Assembly (NCBI RefSeq): GCF_022808175.1
Contig: NZ_JALGBX010000001.1
Span: 596,803-660,802, forward strand
DNA from: Streptomyces sp. AP-93
Lineage (GTDB): Bacteria; Actinomycetota; Actinomycetes; Streptomycetales; Streptomycetaceae
DNA: 64,000 nt
Direction: 5' to 3'
The notes beneath the pieces were generated by a model. That model worked only from the letters and a program-made list of their open reading frames with translations, was not told the origin of the DNA and did not search any database. Made by a program: the position numbers and the translations under genes. Shown one piece after another: positions 27,920-36,884 of the stretch (position 1 is the stretch's first letter; each line of letters starts with the position of its first letter).

Positions 27920-29064
27920 GCCCGGACCTCCTTGGGAAGGCCGAGGATCCGCTCGGCGACGATGGTGCGCTGGATCTCGTCCGAGCCCGCGTAGATGGTG
28001 TCGGAGCGGGAGAAGAGGAAGAGCCGCTGCCAGTCGTCGAGGTCGTACGGGTCCCCGTGCGCCCCCGCCGCCAGGAGCGAGGCGGCTCCGCAGACGTCCA
28101 TGGCGAGCTCGCCGAGGTCCCGGTGCCAGCGGGCCCAGTACAGCTTGGCCGTGGACGGGGCGACCCCGGGCCGCAGCGCGGAGGCGCGCATGGTCTCCAG
28201 GCCGATCCAGGCCCGGACGAGCCGGTCGCGGATCAGCGGATCGGCCATCGCGCCGTTGCGCTTCGCCAGCGCGGCCAGGTCTTCGAGCTCGCGGCGGAAG
28301 CCGACCTGCTGGCCGAGGGTGGAGACGCCCCGCTCGAAGCCGAGGGTGGCCATGGCGACGGCCCAGCCCTCGCCGGGCGCGCCGACGACGTGGGCGGCGT
28401 CGGTGCGGGCCCCGTCGAAGAAGACCTCGTTGAACTCGGAGGTCCCGGTCAGCTGCACGATGGGCCGGACCTCCACCCCGGGCTGGTCCATCGGGACCAG
28501 GAGGTAGGACAGCCCCGCGTGCCGGCGGGAGCCCGGCTCGGTGCGGGCGACGACGAAGCACCACTGGGAGGCGTGGGCCAGGGAGGTCCAGATCTTCTGG
28601 CCGTCCACGACCCACGCGCCGTCCACCAGGGAGGCCCGGGTGCGGATGCTGGCCAGGTCCGAGCCGGCGTCGGGCTCGCTGTAGCCCTGGCACCACAGCT
28701 CCTCCACGGCCCGGATGGGCGGCAGGAAGCGCCGCCGCTGCTCGTCGGTGCCGTGCGCGATGAGGGTGGGGCCGAGGAGCTGCTCACCTATGTGGTTCAC
28801 GCGCGCGGGCGCGTCGGCGAGCGCGTACTCCTCGTGGAAGGCGATCTGCTGCTCGGTGCTCGCGCCGCGGCCGCCGTACTCGACGGGCCAGCCCACGCAG
28901 GTCCAGCCGTGCGCCGCCATGTGCCGCTCCCACGCGAGGCGTTCGGCGAAGGCCTCGTGTTCCCGGCCCGGTCCGCCGCGGCCCTTGAGGGCGGCGAACT
29001 CGCCGGTGAGGTGGGTCCGTAGCCAACTCCGAACCTCGGTGCGGAACTCCTCGACGCTGCTCAT
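27916..29064 (-). CDS. fadE30: Acyl-CoA dehydrogenase FadE30
   Basis: 382 residues, full FadE fold: PVEYGGRGAS, CQGYSEPDAGSDLASIRT, GQKIWTS (flavin region) and the C-terminal YAGSDEIQRTIVAERILGLPKE. FadE30 (Rv3560c) dehydrogenates the HIP-CoA-derived intermediate early in C/D-ring degradation. First gene of the fadE30-ipdF-kstR2-fadA6 transcript; the 46-base gap to the divergent hydratase gene holds a KstR2-like operator. Confidence 0.85.
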   Translation of the reverse strand: MSSVEEFRTEVRSWLRTHLTGEFAALKGRGGPGREHEAFAERLAWERHMAAHGWTCVGWPVEYGGRGASTEQQIAFHEEYALADAPARVNHIGEQLLGPTLIAHGTDEQRRRFLPPIRAVEELWCQGYSEPDAGSDLASIRTRASLVDGAWVVDGQKIWTSLAHASQWCFVVARTEPGSRRHAGLSYLLVPMDQPGVEVRPIVQLTGTSEFNEVFFDGARTDAAHVVGAPGEGWAVAMATLGFERGVSTLGQQVGFRRELEDLAALAKRNGAMADPLIRDRLVRAWIGLETMRASALRPGVAPSTAKLYWARWHRDLGELAMDVCGAASLLAAGAHGDPYDLDDWQRLFLFSRSDTIYAGSDEIQRTIVAERILGLPKEVRA

Positions 29065-29080
29065 GGCCGTACGTTAACCT

Positions 29081-29094
29081 ACCAAACACTTGTT
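29081..29094. promoter_or_regulatory. KstR2-like operator ACCAAACACTTGTT
   Basis: Read on the minus strand it is AACAAGTGTTTGGT, matching the published KstR2 consensus AnCAAGnnCTTGnT with one mismatch. It lies between the divergent fadE30 and hydratase genes, overlapping both promoters. Confidence 0.75.
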
Positions 29095-29110
29095 AGGGAA
29101 GGATCCAGGT

Positions 29111-29968
29111 ATGCCCGACGAAACCCCCGTGCTCTACGAGCGCCGCGGCCCGGTCGCGTACGTGACCATGAACCGCCCCCGGTACCGCAACGCCCAGAAC
29201 AGCGCGATGACCTACGCCCTCGACGACGCCTTCTACCGGGCCGCCGACGATCCCGCGGTCAAGGTCCTCGTCCTGGCCGGGGCCGGCGAGCACTTCTCGG
29301 CGGGCCACGACATCGGCACCCCCGAGCGCGACGCCCACCTGCCCTTCGAACGCCGGGCCGGCCTGTGGTGGGACCACTCCCAGCGCTCCGGCGCCGAATC
29401 CCGCTTCGCCCGCGAATCCGAGGTCTACCTCGGCATGTGCCGGCGCTGGCGCGAACTGCCCAAGCCCGTCATCGCCTCCGTCCACGGCGCGTGCGTGGCC
29501 GGCGGGCTGATGCTCGCCTGGGTCTGCGATCTGATCGTTGCCAGCGAGGACGCCTTCTTCGCCGACCCCGTCGTCCGCATGGGCATCCCGGGCGTCGAGT
29601 ACTTCGCCCACCCGTGGGCGATGCCCCCGCGCATCGCCAAGGAATTCCTCTACACCGGCGACCGGATGCCCGCCCGCCGGGCCTACGAGGTCGGCATGGT
29701 CAACCGGGTCGTCGAGCGGGCCGAACTGGCGGAAGCCACCGACCGGCTCGCCCTGCGGATCGCCGAGATGCCCTCCTTCGGCCTCGCCCTCACCAAGCGG
29801 GCGGTCAACCAGGCCGAGGACCTCCAGGGCCTGCACACCGGCATGGACTCCGTCTTCGGCCTGCACCACCTCGCGCACGCCCACAACGCCGAAACGGCGG
29901 CGGACTCGCTCGGCGGCATGACTGTATCCACGATGAAGGGCTCCGCGATGAAGGAGGCGAACAGCTGA
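29111..29968 (+). CDS. Enoyl-CoA hydratase/isomerase (EchA13-like)
   Basis: 285 residues from ATG 29111, preceded by GGAAGGA. Crotonase fold: MNRPRYRNAQN, oxyanion-hole block EHFSAGHDIG, PVIASVHGACVAGGLML and DAFFADPVVRMGIPG. The insertion after GHD (about 30 residues) and the two following acyl-CoA dehydrogenases recall the echA13-fadE17-fadE18 trio of M. tuberculosis; that orthology is inference. Under the KstR2-like operator it should act on a HIP-CoA derivative. Its stop overlaps the next ATG by one base. Confidence 0.78.
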   Translation: MPDETPVLYERRGPVAYVTMNRPRYRNAQNSAMTYALDDAFYRAADDPAVKVLVLAGAGEHFSAGHDIGTPERDAHLPFERRAGLWWDHSQRSGAESRFARESEVYLGMCRRWRELPKPVIASVHGACVAGGLMLAWVCDLIVASEDAFFADPVVRMGIPGVEYFAHPWAMPPRIAKEFLYTGDRMPARRAYEVGMVNRVVERAELAEATDRLALRIAEMPSFGLALTKRAVNQAEDLQGLHTGMDSVFGLHHLAHAHNAETAADSLGGMTVSTMKGSAMKEANS

Positions 29969-31113
29969 TGGACCTGAACCATGCGGCGGACGTGGAGGCC
30001 TTCCGGGCCGAGGCACGCGACTGGCTGGCCGCCCACGTGCCCGCCACCCCCCTGCCCTCCCTGGAGACCCGCGAGGGCTTCGCCGCCCACCGCGAATGGG
30101 AGGCGCTCCTGCACTCCGCCCGCTGGGCGGTGGTGTCCTGGCCCCAGGAGTACGGCGGCCGCGGCGTGGACATCGAACACTGGCTGGTCTTCGAGGAGGA
30201 GTACTGGGCCGCCGGCGCGCCCGGCCGGGTCTCGCAGAACGGCATCAACCTGCTCGCCCCCACCCTCTTCGACCACGCCACCGACGAACAGCGCGCCCGC
30301 GTCCTGCCCTCCATGGCGAGCGGCGAGACGATCTGGGCCCAGGCCTGGTCGGAGCCCGAATCCGGCTCCGACCTCGCCTCCCTGAAGTCCCGCGCCGTGC
30401 GCACCGAAGGCGGCTGGCTGCTGTCCGGGCAGAAGACCTGGTCCTCACGGGCCGCCTTCGCCGACCGCGCCTTCGGCATCTTCCGCACCGACCCCGAAGC
30501 CCCCAAACCCCACCAGGGCCTCACCTACCTGATGTTCGACCTGCACGCCCCCGGGGTCACCGTGCGGCCCATCGGCCGCCTCGACGGCAAGCCCGCCTTC
30601 GCGGAACTCTTCCTCGACGAGGTCTTCGTCCCCGACGCGGACGTCATCGGGGAGCCCGGACAGGGCTGGCGGATCGCCATGTCCACCACCGGCAACGAAC
30701 GCGGGCTCACCCTGCGCGCCCCCGGCCGCTTCCTCGCCGCCGCCGACCGCCTCGTGGAGCTGTGGCGCAGCCACGGCGACCCCGCCGACACCGCCCTGCG
30801 CGACCGGGTCGCCGACGCGGTCGTCGGAGCCCGCGCCTACCAGCTGTTCACCTGGGCCAACGCCTCCCGCTTCGCCGCCGGAGAGACGATCGGCGCCGAG
30901 TCCAGCCTGAACAAGGTGTTCTGGTCCCAGTACGACATCGCCCTGCACGAGAGCGCCCTCGACCTGCTGGGCCCCGACGCGGAACTCGCCGACGGGGAAT
31001 GGGCCGAGCCGTGGATCTTCTCCCTCGCCGGACCCATCTACGCGGGGACCAACGAGATCCAGCGCGACATCATCGCCGAGCGGCTGCTCGGCCTCCCGAA
31101 GGGCCGCCGCTGA
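29968..31113 (+). CDS. Acyl-CoA dehydrogenase, large partner (FadE17/31-like)
   Basis: 381 residues with complete FadE features: PQEYGGRGVD, AWSEPESGSDLASLKS, GQKTWSS and the C-terminal YAGTNEIQRDIIAERLLGLPKG. AAGGAGG lies just upstream of the start. The next gene is a shorter, diverged FadE overlapping by one base. Paired genes of this kind encode alpha2beta2 heterotetrameric dehydrogenases in actinobacterial steroid pathways, so the two should be one enzyme. Confidence 0.82.
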   Translation: MDLNHAADVEAFRAEARDWLAAHVPATPLPSLETREGFAAHREWEALLHSARWAVVSWPQEYGGRGVDIEHWLVFEEEYWAAGAPGRVSQNGINLLAPTLFDHATDEQRARVLPSMASGETIWAQAWSEPESGSDLASLKSRAVRTEGGWLLSGQKTWSSRAAFADRAFGIFRTDPEAPKPHQGLTYLMFDLHAPGVTVRPIGRLDGKPAFAELFLDEVFVPDADVIGEPGQGWRIAMSTTGNERGLTLRAPGRFLAAADRLVELWRSHGDPADTALRDRVADAVVGARAYQLFTWANASRFAAGETIGAESSLNKVFWSQYDIALHESALDLLGPDAELADGEWAEPWIFSLAGPIYAGTNEIQRDIIAERLLGLPKGRR

Positions 31114-32102
31114 TGCGCTTCCTGCCGACCGAAGAACAGTCGGACTTCGCCCGCACCCTGCACGGCCTGCTCGCCGCCTCGGACGTCCCGGCGGCGGTAC
31201 GGGCCTGGGGCGCGGGCGACCACACCCCGGGCAAGGCCCTGTGGACGCGGATCGCCGCCACCGGGCTGTTCGCCCTCGCGGCCGACGAGGCCCACGAGGG
31301 CATGGGCCTCATGCCGCTGGAGATGGCGGGCGGCTTCGTGGAGCTGGGCCGCGCCGGGGTACCCGGCCCGGTGGTGGAGACGGCCGCCGCCGCCGTACTC
31401 CTGACCCGGCTCGGCGACGAAGCACTGGCCAAGCGGTTCCTCCCCGGGCTGGCGGCGGGGGAGACCTCGGCCACCCTCACCCTGCCCGGCGGGAGCCCCT
31501 ACGCCCTGGACGCCGACGCGGCCACCCACCTCTTCACGGTGTCCCCGGCCGGGGAACTCCGCCTGGCCCCCGGCGCCGGACCTCTCCGCACCTCCACCGA
31601 CCCCGCCCGCCGCCTGGCCCTCCCGGACGGCGGCGGCGAACTCCTCGCCGCCGGCCCGGCGGTCACCGCGGCGGCCCGGGACGCCGCGGTCTGGGCCCGG
31701 CTGCTGACCGCCGCCCAGTGCCTCGGCACCGGCGAGGCCCTCCTCGCGCGCACGGTGGAGTACGCGAAGCAGCGCACCCAGTTCGGCACGGCGATCGGCG
31801 GCTTCCAGGCGGTGAAGCACCGGCTGGCCGACACCCTGATCGGCCTGGAATTCGCCCGGCCGCTGCTCTGGGCGGCCGCGCTCTCCCTGGCCCCCGGCGA
31901 GGTCGCCGCGGCGAAGCTGACCGCGGGCGAGGCGGCGTACGCGGCCGCCATGACCGCGCTCCAGCTGCACGGCGCCGTCGGCTACACCGAGGAACTCGAC
32001 CTCTCCCTGTGGCTGCGCAAGGCCCGCCCACTGCGCGACGCGTGGGGGAGCCCCTCGCAGTGCCGGGCGGCGGTGCTTCAGGAGCGACTCCGGGCGCTGT
32101 AA
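31113..32102 (+). CDS. Acyl-CoA dehydrogenase, small partner (FadE18/32-like)
   Basis: 329 residues, shortened FadE: the central beta domain is reduced and the flavin-binding motifs are weak, but the C-terminal helices are clear (YAKQRTQFGTAIGGFQAVKHRLAD, LQLHGAVGYTEELDLSLWLRKA). This is typical of the non-catalytic or half-active partner of heteromeric steroid acyl-CoA dehydrogenases. It is the last gene of the hydratase-FadE-FadE operon. Confidence 0.8.
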   Translation: MRFLPTEEQSDFARTLHGLLAASDVPAAVRAWGAGDHTPGKALWTRIAATGLFALAADEAHEGMGLMPLEMAGGFVELGRAGVPGPVVETAAAAVLLTRLGDEALAKRFLPGLAAGETSATLTLPGGSPYALDADAATHLFTVSPAGELRLAPGAGPLRTSTDPARRLALPDGGGELLAAGPAVTAAARDAAVWARLLTAAQCLGTGEALLARTVEYAKQRTQFGTAIGGFQAVKHRLADTLIGLEFARPLLWAAALSLAPGEVAAAKLTAGEAAYAAAMTALQLHGAVGYTEELDLSLWLRKARPLRDAWGSPSQCRAAVLQERLRAL

Positions 32103-32173
32103 ATCCGAAGCGTGGTCGCCAGGGCGGCGGCGCCGAACACCAGCGCCTTCACCCCGAGCCGAGCGGGGCCGCC

Positions 32174-32977
32174 TCACATCACGGCCACGCTGACGGCCAC
32201 CACGTAGGGCTCTTCCACCGTCCCGTCCGCAAAGAGCGGGTTCAGCCGCTCCCGCTCGGCGTCCAGGAACTCCCGCGTCCCGGCCTCGCCCAGCAGCAGG
32301 AAGGCGGAGTGGCTCGCCAGATTCGCCAAGTGCGCCTCCAGCGGGATCCGCCGGGACCACGGGACGGTCCGCGTGGCGAAACCGGAGTCGAGGCCGCGCG
32401 GGAGCGTACGGAAGCCCAGCGCCTCGGCGCTCCCGCCGACCGCGCCGCCCCCGCCCGCGACCGCGCCGCCCGGGCCGTCGGCCGCGAAGAAGGCACGGAT
32501 CCGCTCTCCCTGCCCCGCGACCCAGCCGGCCGACTCGTCCAGGTCGTTCCACCAGATCGCGAGCGCCCCGCCGGGCTTCAGCACCCGGCGGGCCTCGGGC
32601 ACGGACCGCGCCGGATCCGTCCAGTGCCAGGCCTGGGCGTACGTCAGGAAGTCGAAGGCGGCCCCGGCCAGCGGCAGCCGGTCCCCGTCCCCGCGCACGA
32701 TCGGGATCCCCGGCCGGGTGCGCCGGAACTCGGCGGCCATCCCGTCCCCGGGCTCCACCGCCACCACCTCGGCTCCCCGGGCGCGCATCGGCGCCGTCCC
32801 GATCCCGGTCCCCGCGCCCACGTCGGCCACCCGGGCCCCGGCGAACCGGCGCCCGGCCAGCTCCTCGACGGCGTCGTACAGCGCTTCGGGATAGCCGGGC
32901 CGGTGCTGCCCGTAGAGAGCGGCGGCGCTGTCGAAGGACCGGGCCCGGGAGCGGGGAGTCGTCCGAGTTGTCGTCAT
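32174..32977 (-). CDS. Class I SAM-dependent methyltransferase
   Basis: 267 residues from ATG 32977. The Rossmann SAM motif VADVGAGTGIGT lies at about residue 50; VEPGDGM, GDGDRLPLAGAAFDFLTYAQAWHWTD and VLKPGGALAIWW complete the UbiE/methyltransf_11 pattern. Substrate unknown. It is convergent with the steroid FadE gene and probably not part of the pathway. Confidence 0.82.
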   Translation of the reverse strand: MTTTRTTPRSRARSFDSAAALYGQHRPGYPEALYDAVEELAGRRFAGARVADVGAGTGIGTAPMRARGAEVVAVEPGDGMAAEFRRTRPGIPIVRGDGDRLPLAGAAFDFLTYAQAWHWTDPARSVPEARRVLKPGGALAIWWNDLDESAGWVAGQGERIRAFFAADGPGGAVAGGGGAVGGSAEALGFRTLPRGLDSGFATRTVPWSRRIPLEAHLANLASHSAFLLLGEAGTREFLDAERERLNPLFADGTVEEPYVVAVSVAVM

Positions 32978-33039
32978 GGTGCCATTGTTTTCGATCACGT
33001 CCGTCCCGGCCAGCCCCTCCGGCCCTCTCCGGGCAGCGG

Positions 33040-33702
33040 TCACGCGGCGCGGACCAGCCCCGCTTCGTAGGCGAGGATCGCGGCCTGGGTCCGGTTCGAG
33101 AGGTCGAGCTGCGCCAGGATCCGCGAGACGTACGTCTTCACGCTCGCCGGGGACAGGTGCAGCGCCTGCGCTATCTGCAGGTTCGTCCGGCCCTCGCCGA
33201 CCAGCGCCAGGACGTCCCGCTCGCCGGGGGACAGGGTGGAGAGCTGCTCCGCGTGGTCGGGCGCCCCGGTGCGGGTGTCCGCCCTTTCCAGCAGCACCCG
33301 CATCACCCCGGGAGCCAGGGCGCTGCCGCCCGCCGCGACCGTGCGGATACCGGCGAAGAGCTCCTCGGGGCGCAGGTCCTTCAGCAGGAACCCGGCGGCT
33401 CCGGCCCGCAGTGCGTCCAGGACCAGGTCGTCCGCCGTGTAGCCGGTGAGGACGAGGACGCGCGGCGGGTCGGGCAGCCGCAGCACCTGCAAGGTCGCCT
33501 CCAGGCCGTCGACCTTCGGCATGACCAGGTCCATCAGCACTACATCGGGCCGGTGCGTCCGCGCCAGCGGCACGGCCTGCGCCCCGTCGGCGGCTTCCGC
33601 GACGACCTCGATGTCGGGCGCGCTCGCGAGCAGGGTCACCAGGCCCGACCGTATGAGGCTCTGGTCGTCGACCACCATCACGCGGATCGTCATGTGACCC
33701 AC
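33040..33702 (-). CDS. NarL/FixJ-type response regulator
   Basis: 220 residues. Receiver domain with acidic pocket D9/D10 and phosphoacceptor Asp55 (VLMDLVMPK), T84 and K106 (FLLKDL). The C-terminal LuxR HTH follows (LSPGERDVLALVGEGRTNLQIAQAL...VKTYVSRI). The nearest kinase is at 35228, on the other side of the divergently transcribed hydrolase gene, and could be the partner. Confidence 0.9.
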   Translation of the reverse strand: MGHMTIRVMVVDDQSLIRSGLVTLLASAPDIEVVAEAADGAQAVPLARTHRPDVVLMDLVMPKVDGLEATLQVLRLPDPPRVLVLTGYTADDLVLDALRAGAAGFLLKDLRPEELFAGIRTVAAGGSALAPGVMRVLLERADTRTGAPDHAEQLSTLSPGERDVLALVGEGRTNLQIAQALHLSPASVKTYVSRILAQLDLSNRTQAAILAYEAGLVRAA

Positions 33703-33812
33703 CTCCCCTGAATCCCCGTCTCATTGCGGACATTACCGCCATATAGGGACTTAAGACCCTCCAACCCTCCCTCCCCAGTCCCCTTTTGCTGTCCTGCTTG
33801 TCCTCTTTCGGG

Positions 33813-33910
33813 GACTTCGGGGACCCCCCGTCCTCCCGGACGGTGGTTGCCGAGGCAGAACGCACCACCGCTTCACCCGGTGCACCGGCCTCCGCAATGT
33901 CCCCGAAGTC
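33813..33910 (+). promoter_or_regulatory. Structured 5' leader of the rpf-type gene
   Basis: A perfect 12-bp inverted repeat, GACTTCGGGGAC (33813-33824) and GTCCCCGAAGTC (33899-33910), encloses a stem CGGTGGT/ACCACCG (33841-33870) and the palindrome CCGGTGCACCGG (33877-33888). The closing 3' strand touches the AGGA ribosome-binding site at 33911, so folding could occlude translation. In Streptomyces, rpfA and other wall-lytic genes have c-di-AMP (ydaO) riboswitches. I do not see the ydaO core here, so this may be a different leader. Confidence 0.5.
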
Positions 33911-33921
33911 AGGAACTCCGC

Positions 33922-35058
33922 ATGTCTTTCCCGTCTGCTCGTACCCTCGCCGGTCTCGTTGTCGCCGGTATCGCCGCACCCGCCGCCGTGGGTCTCGTGG
34001 CACAGCCCGCGTCCGCCGCGTCGGTCGGCACGTGGGACAAGGTCGCCCAGTGTGAGTCGACCAACGACTGGAGCATCAACACCGGCAACGGCTACTACGG
34101 CGGCCTCCAGTTCTCCTCCAGCACGTGGGCGGAGTTCGGCGGCCGGCAGTACGCCCCCCAGGCCAACCAGGCCACCAAGGCGCAGCAGATCGCCATCGCC
34201 GAGAAGGTCCTGGCGACCCAGGGCCCCGGCGCCTGGCCCTCCTGCGGCAAGCTCGCCGGCCTGCAGCGCGGCGGACCGGCCCCCGAAGCTCCTGCCAAGG
34301 GCACCGGCACCTCGACCGCGAACAAGAACACCGAGACCCCGGCCGCCCCGAAGCGCGCCCAGGGTGCCCACAGCTACACCGTGGTCAGCGGCGACACCCT
34401 CGGCACCATCGGTTCCGAACTGGGCGTCAGCTGGCAGACCCTCTACTCCGAGAACCGCTCGGTGATCGGGTCCGACCCGGACATGATCCTCCCGGGCCAG
34501 CGCCTCGCGTACGGCTCCGGCTCCGGCGGCTCCTCCGACTCCGGCAGCAGCACCCCGGCCGCACCGAAGTCCTCCAGCTCGTCGAGCTCGTCCAGCTCGT
34601 CGAAGTCCTCCGACTCCTCCGGCTCTTCCAAGAGCAGCTCCAGGAGCAGCAGCGCCGAGGGCGTCCTGCCCGTCTCGGGCGGCAGCATCTCCGCGCGCTA
34701 CCACCAGGCGGGCGGCTGGGCCGCCGGCTACCACACCGGCATCGACTTCGCGGTGTCCACCGGCACCCCGGTCCGGGCCGCGGCCGCGGGCACCGTCGTC
34801 TCCTCCGGCTGGCAGGGCGCGTACGGCAACGCCGTCGTCATCAAGCACGACGACGGCCGCTACACCCTGTCCGCCCACCTGTCCTCGGCGACCGCCTCCG
34901 AAGGCGAGCGCGTCTGGGCCGGTGAGCAGGTCGGCCGCTCCGGCAACACCGGCAACTCCACCGGCCCCCACCTCCACTTCGAGGTCCGCTCCAGCAACAG
35001 CTACGGTGCCGACGTCAACCCGGTCACCTGGCTGAACGGCCTCGGCGTCTCCCTGTAA
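33922..35058 (+). CDS. Resuscitation-promoting-factor-like hydrolase (Rpf-LysM-M23)
   Basis: 378 residues. Signal peptide (1-33), then a transglycosylase-like Rpf domain at about 35-110 (WDKVAQCESTNDW with the catalytic Glu, GGLQFSSSTW). LysM follows at about 148-195 (YTVVSGDTLGTIGSEL), a polySer linker at about 200-258, and an M23 endopeptidase at about 262-378 (YHTGIDFAVSTGT, HLHFEV zinc ligands). It cuts both glycan and peptide bonds of peptidoglycan outside the cell, typically during spore germination or growth resumption. ATG 33922 is set by AGGAA upstream. Confidence 0.9.
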   Translation: MSFPSARTLAGLVVAGIAAPAAVGLVAQPASAASVGTWDKVAQCESTNDWSINTGNGYYGGLQFSSSTWAEFGGRQYAPQANQATKAQQIAIAEKVLATQGPGAWPSCGKLAGLQRGGPAPEAPAKGTGTSTANKNTETPAAPKRAQGAHSYTVVSGDTLGTIGSELGVSWQTLYSENRSVIGSDPDMILPGQRLAYGSGSGGSSDSGSSTPAAPKSSSSSSSSSSSKSSDSSGSSKSSSRSSSAEGVLPVSGGSISARYHQAGGWAAGYHTGIDFAVSTGTPVRAAAAGTVVSSGWQGAYGNAVVIKHDDGRYTLSAHLSSATASEGERVWAGEQVGRSGNTGNSTGPHLHFEVRSSNSYGADVNPVTWLNGLGVSL

Positions 35059-35062
35059 CAAC

Positions 35063-35122
35063 GAGCCGGGTCACCGCGAGCCGGCTCACCAAGAACCGGG
35101 TCACCACGAGCCGGCTCACCCA
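35063..35122. repeat. Four 15-bp tandem repeats after the rpf gene
   Basis: Units of the form GAGCCGG(G/C)TCACC + 2 nt, four copies with alternating third-position change, lying directly after the stop codon and before the terminator. Confidence 0.75.
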
Positions 35123-35126
35123 AAAC

Positions 35127-35183
35127 ACGTCCCCCCGGGATGCCCCTTCGGCGGAAGAAGGGCAACCTGGGGGGACGTTTTGG
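35127..35183 (+). terminator. Rho-independent terminator of the rpf gene
   Basis: Perfect 10-bp stem ACGTCCCCCC (35127-35136) with GGGGGGACGT (35169-35178), containing an inner CCCTT/AAGGG stem, followed by TTTT. Confidence 0.75.
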
Positions 35184-35227
35184 CATGCTCTGCGCACTTC
35201 TGTGCGCCGACGGGGGGTGGTGGAGTC

Positions 35228-36433
35228 ATGCAGGCCGTGCCCGGTCGCGCCGGACAGCTGCTGGAGCGGGGTCTGCGGACCCTGACCGGGGAGAGCGGCG
35301 GGGCGCCGGACCCCGTGCGCGCCCGCCGCACCGACATCTGGCTCGCCCTGGTCTGCGGACTGCTCACCACCCTCAACCTCCACGACGTCCACCGCTTCGG
35401 CCTCGTCACCGACTACCCCACGAGCCTGGCCGCCGGCTGGCTCGCGGCCCTCTCCCTGCTCTGGCGCCGCTCCCACCCCTGGATCCCGGCCCTCGCGGCC
35501 ACCGCCGCCACCGTGATCTCCGACGACCGCGGCCCCCTCGTCTTCGCCGCCTACGCCGTGGCCGCGTACGGCCGCACCCACCGCTGGGGCGGGGTCCTGC
35601 TGATGGCCGTCGTCTACGCCGCCACCCGCGACCTGTTCCTGCCGCTCGGGTACGCCGGGCGCGACCCCGCCTCCTTCGTCCTCGGCTCCATCCTCGTGCC
35701 CGCCCTGTACGGGGAGACCGTGCGCCGCAACCGGCACGTGATGACCGCGCTGCGCGAGCGGGCCCGCCAGGCCCACGCCGCCGTGGACCAGGCGGCCGAC
35801 CTGGCCGTCGTCCAGGAACGCACCCGTTTGGCCCAGCGCACCCACGACGGCCTCGGCCACCGTCTCACCGCCCTCACGATGCAGGCCGCCGCCCTGCGCC
35901 TGGACGCCGAGGCCGACCCCCGGGTCCGGGAGGCCGCCGGCGCCGTGGAGGAATCGGCGCGGGCCGCGATGGCCGAGGTCAGGGAGGTGCTGGACATGCT
36001 GACCGACCCCGCGGGCAGCCGTGCGTACACCTCACCCGTCGACGTGGGCCGCTTCCTCGGCTCCCTGGCCCGGAACATGCGGGCCACCGGCATGGAGATC
36101 GCCCACCACACCCAGCCCGGCCTGGGGTCCTTCCCGGCTGCCGACGGGCGGCTGCTGCTGCGGATCGCCCGCGAGGGGCTCACCAACGCGGCGAAGTACG
36201 CCCCGGGCTCCGCCGTCCGGATGAATCTGTACACCGAGGACGGGGAGGTACGCCTCGACGTGGTCAACACCGCCCCCGAGGGGGAACGGATCGTCCTCGA
36301 CTCCGGCGGGATGGGCATCCCGGGGCTCCGGAGCGCCCTCACGGAGGTGGGCGGGCAGCTGCGCGCCGGACCCACTCGGGACGGAGGTCACATGCTCTCG
36401 GCGACACTCCCCGACCGACGTGTGCTAGCTTAG
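35228..36433 (+). CDS. Sensor histidine kinase (HisKA_3 type)
   Basis: 401 residues from ATG 35228. Four to five hydrophobic segments span about 36-165; a DHp helix with His206 in [12 protein letters not shown] follows, then an ATPase domain ([32 protein letters not shown]). The partner may be the response regulator at 33040, now separated from it by the rpf gene. Signal unknown. A longer start at 35180 is possible but overlaps the terminator. Confidence 0.85.
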   Translation: MQAVPGRAGQLLERGLRTLTGESGGAPDPVRARRTDIWLALVCGLLTTLNLHDVHRFGLVTDYPTSLAAGWLAALSLLWRRSHPWIPALAATAATVISDDRGPLVFAAYAVAAYGRTHRWGGVLLMAVVYAATRDLFLPLGYAGRDPASFVLGSILVPALYGETVRRNRHVMTALRERARQAHAAVDQAADLAVVQERTRLAQRTHDGLGHRLTALTMQAAALRLDAEADPRVREAAGAVEESARAAMAEVREVLDMLTDPAGSRAYTSPVDVGRFLGSLARNMRATGMEIAHHTQPGLGSFPAADGRLLLRIAREGLTNAAKYAPGSAVRMNLYTEDGEVRLDVVNTAPEGERIVLDSGGMGIPGLRSALTEVGGQLRAGPTRDGGHMLSATLPDRRVLA

Positions 36434-36469
36434 AGCTCGTTGCAGTTGTGGTACCCATGAACTTTATGT

Positions 36470-36510
36470 GCGCCTGACGGGAATGCTCCGACAGGCGCTT
36501 TTATTGTTTT
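36470..36510 (+). terminator. Stem-loop plus T-run between kinase and cold-shock gene
   Basis: GCGCCTG (36470-36476) pairs with CAGGCGC (36492-36498), followed by TTTTATTGTTTT. It terminates the kinase transcript or acts as an attenuator in the cold-shock gene leader. Confidence 0.65.
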
Positions 36511-36560
36511 GCCGGAATCTCCGGATGGGGCCCTTTGCCGCCTATTCAGGAGATTCAAAA

Positions 36561-36764
36561 ATGGCACTTGGCACCGTGAAGTGGTTCAACTCGGAAAAGG
36601 GCTTCGGCTTCATCGAGCAGGACGGTGGCGGCCCGGACGTCTTCGCCCACTACTCGAACATCGCCACCCAGGGCTTCCGTGAGCTCAACGAGGGCCAGCG
36701 CGTGTCCTTCGACGTCACCCAGGGCCAGAAGGGCCCCCAGGCGGAGAACATCCTCCCCGCCTAA
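36561..36764 (+). CDS. Cold-shock protein (CspA family)
   Basis: 67 residues, single cold-shock domain with RNP-1 KGFGFIEQ and RNP-2 DVFAHYSNI. It binds single-stranded nucleic acid as an RNA chaperone. AGGAGA lies eight bases upstream of ATG 36561. It is followed by its own strong terminator and then a DEAD-box helicase gene, a common functional pairing for RNA remodelling. Confidence 0.95.
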   Translation: MALGTVKWFNSEKGFGFIEQDGGGPDVFAHYSNIATQGFRELNEGQRVSFDVTQGQKGPQAENILPA

Positions 36765-36777
36765 GGCAGTCAGCACG

Positions 36778-36816
36778 CCGGGGTCCGCACCGAGTAGGTG
36801 CGGGCCCCGGCTTGTC
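36778..36816 (+). terminator. Terminator of the cold-shock gene
   Basis: 14-base arms CCGGGGTCCGCACC / GGTGCGGGCCCCGG (one mismatch) around loop GAGTA, followed by CTTGTCT. Confidence 0.8.
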
Positions 36817-36884
36817 TGCTGTTTCGCACCATTTGTTTGCAGTGCTTTGTGCAGTACCTGCCGGTTTCAGGAGGGCTTTCTCGC

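Noticed and set aside
33703..33921. ydaO-type c-di-AMP riboswitch before the rpf gene
   Set aside because: The conserved core segments of that riboswitch are not visible; kept only as an unclassified leader.
35063..35122. CRISPR-like repeat after the rpf gene
   Set aside because: Only four 15-bp contiguous units without spacers.
36468..36560. 31-codon N-terminal extension of the cold-shock protein
   Set aside because: It covers the stem-loop/T-run, and the family starts at MALGTVKWF, which has its own ribosome-binding site.
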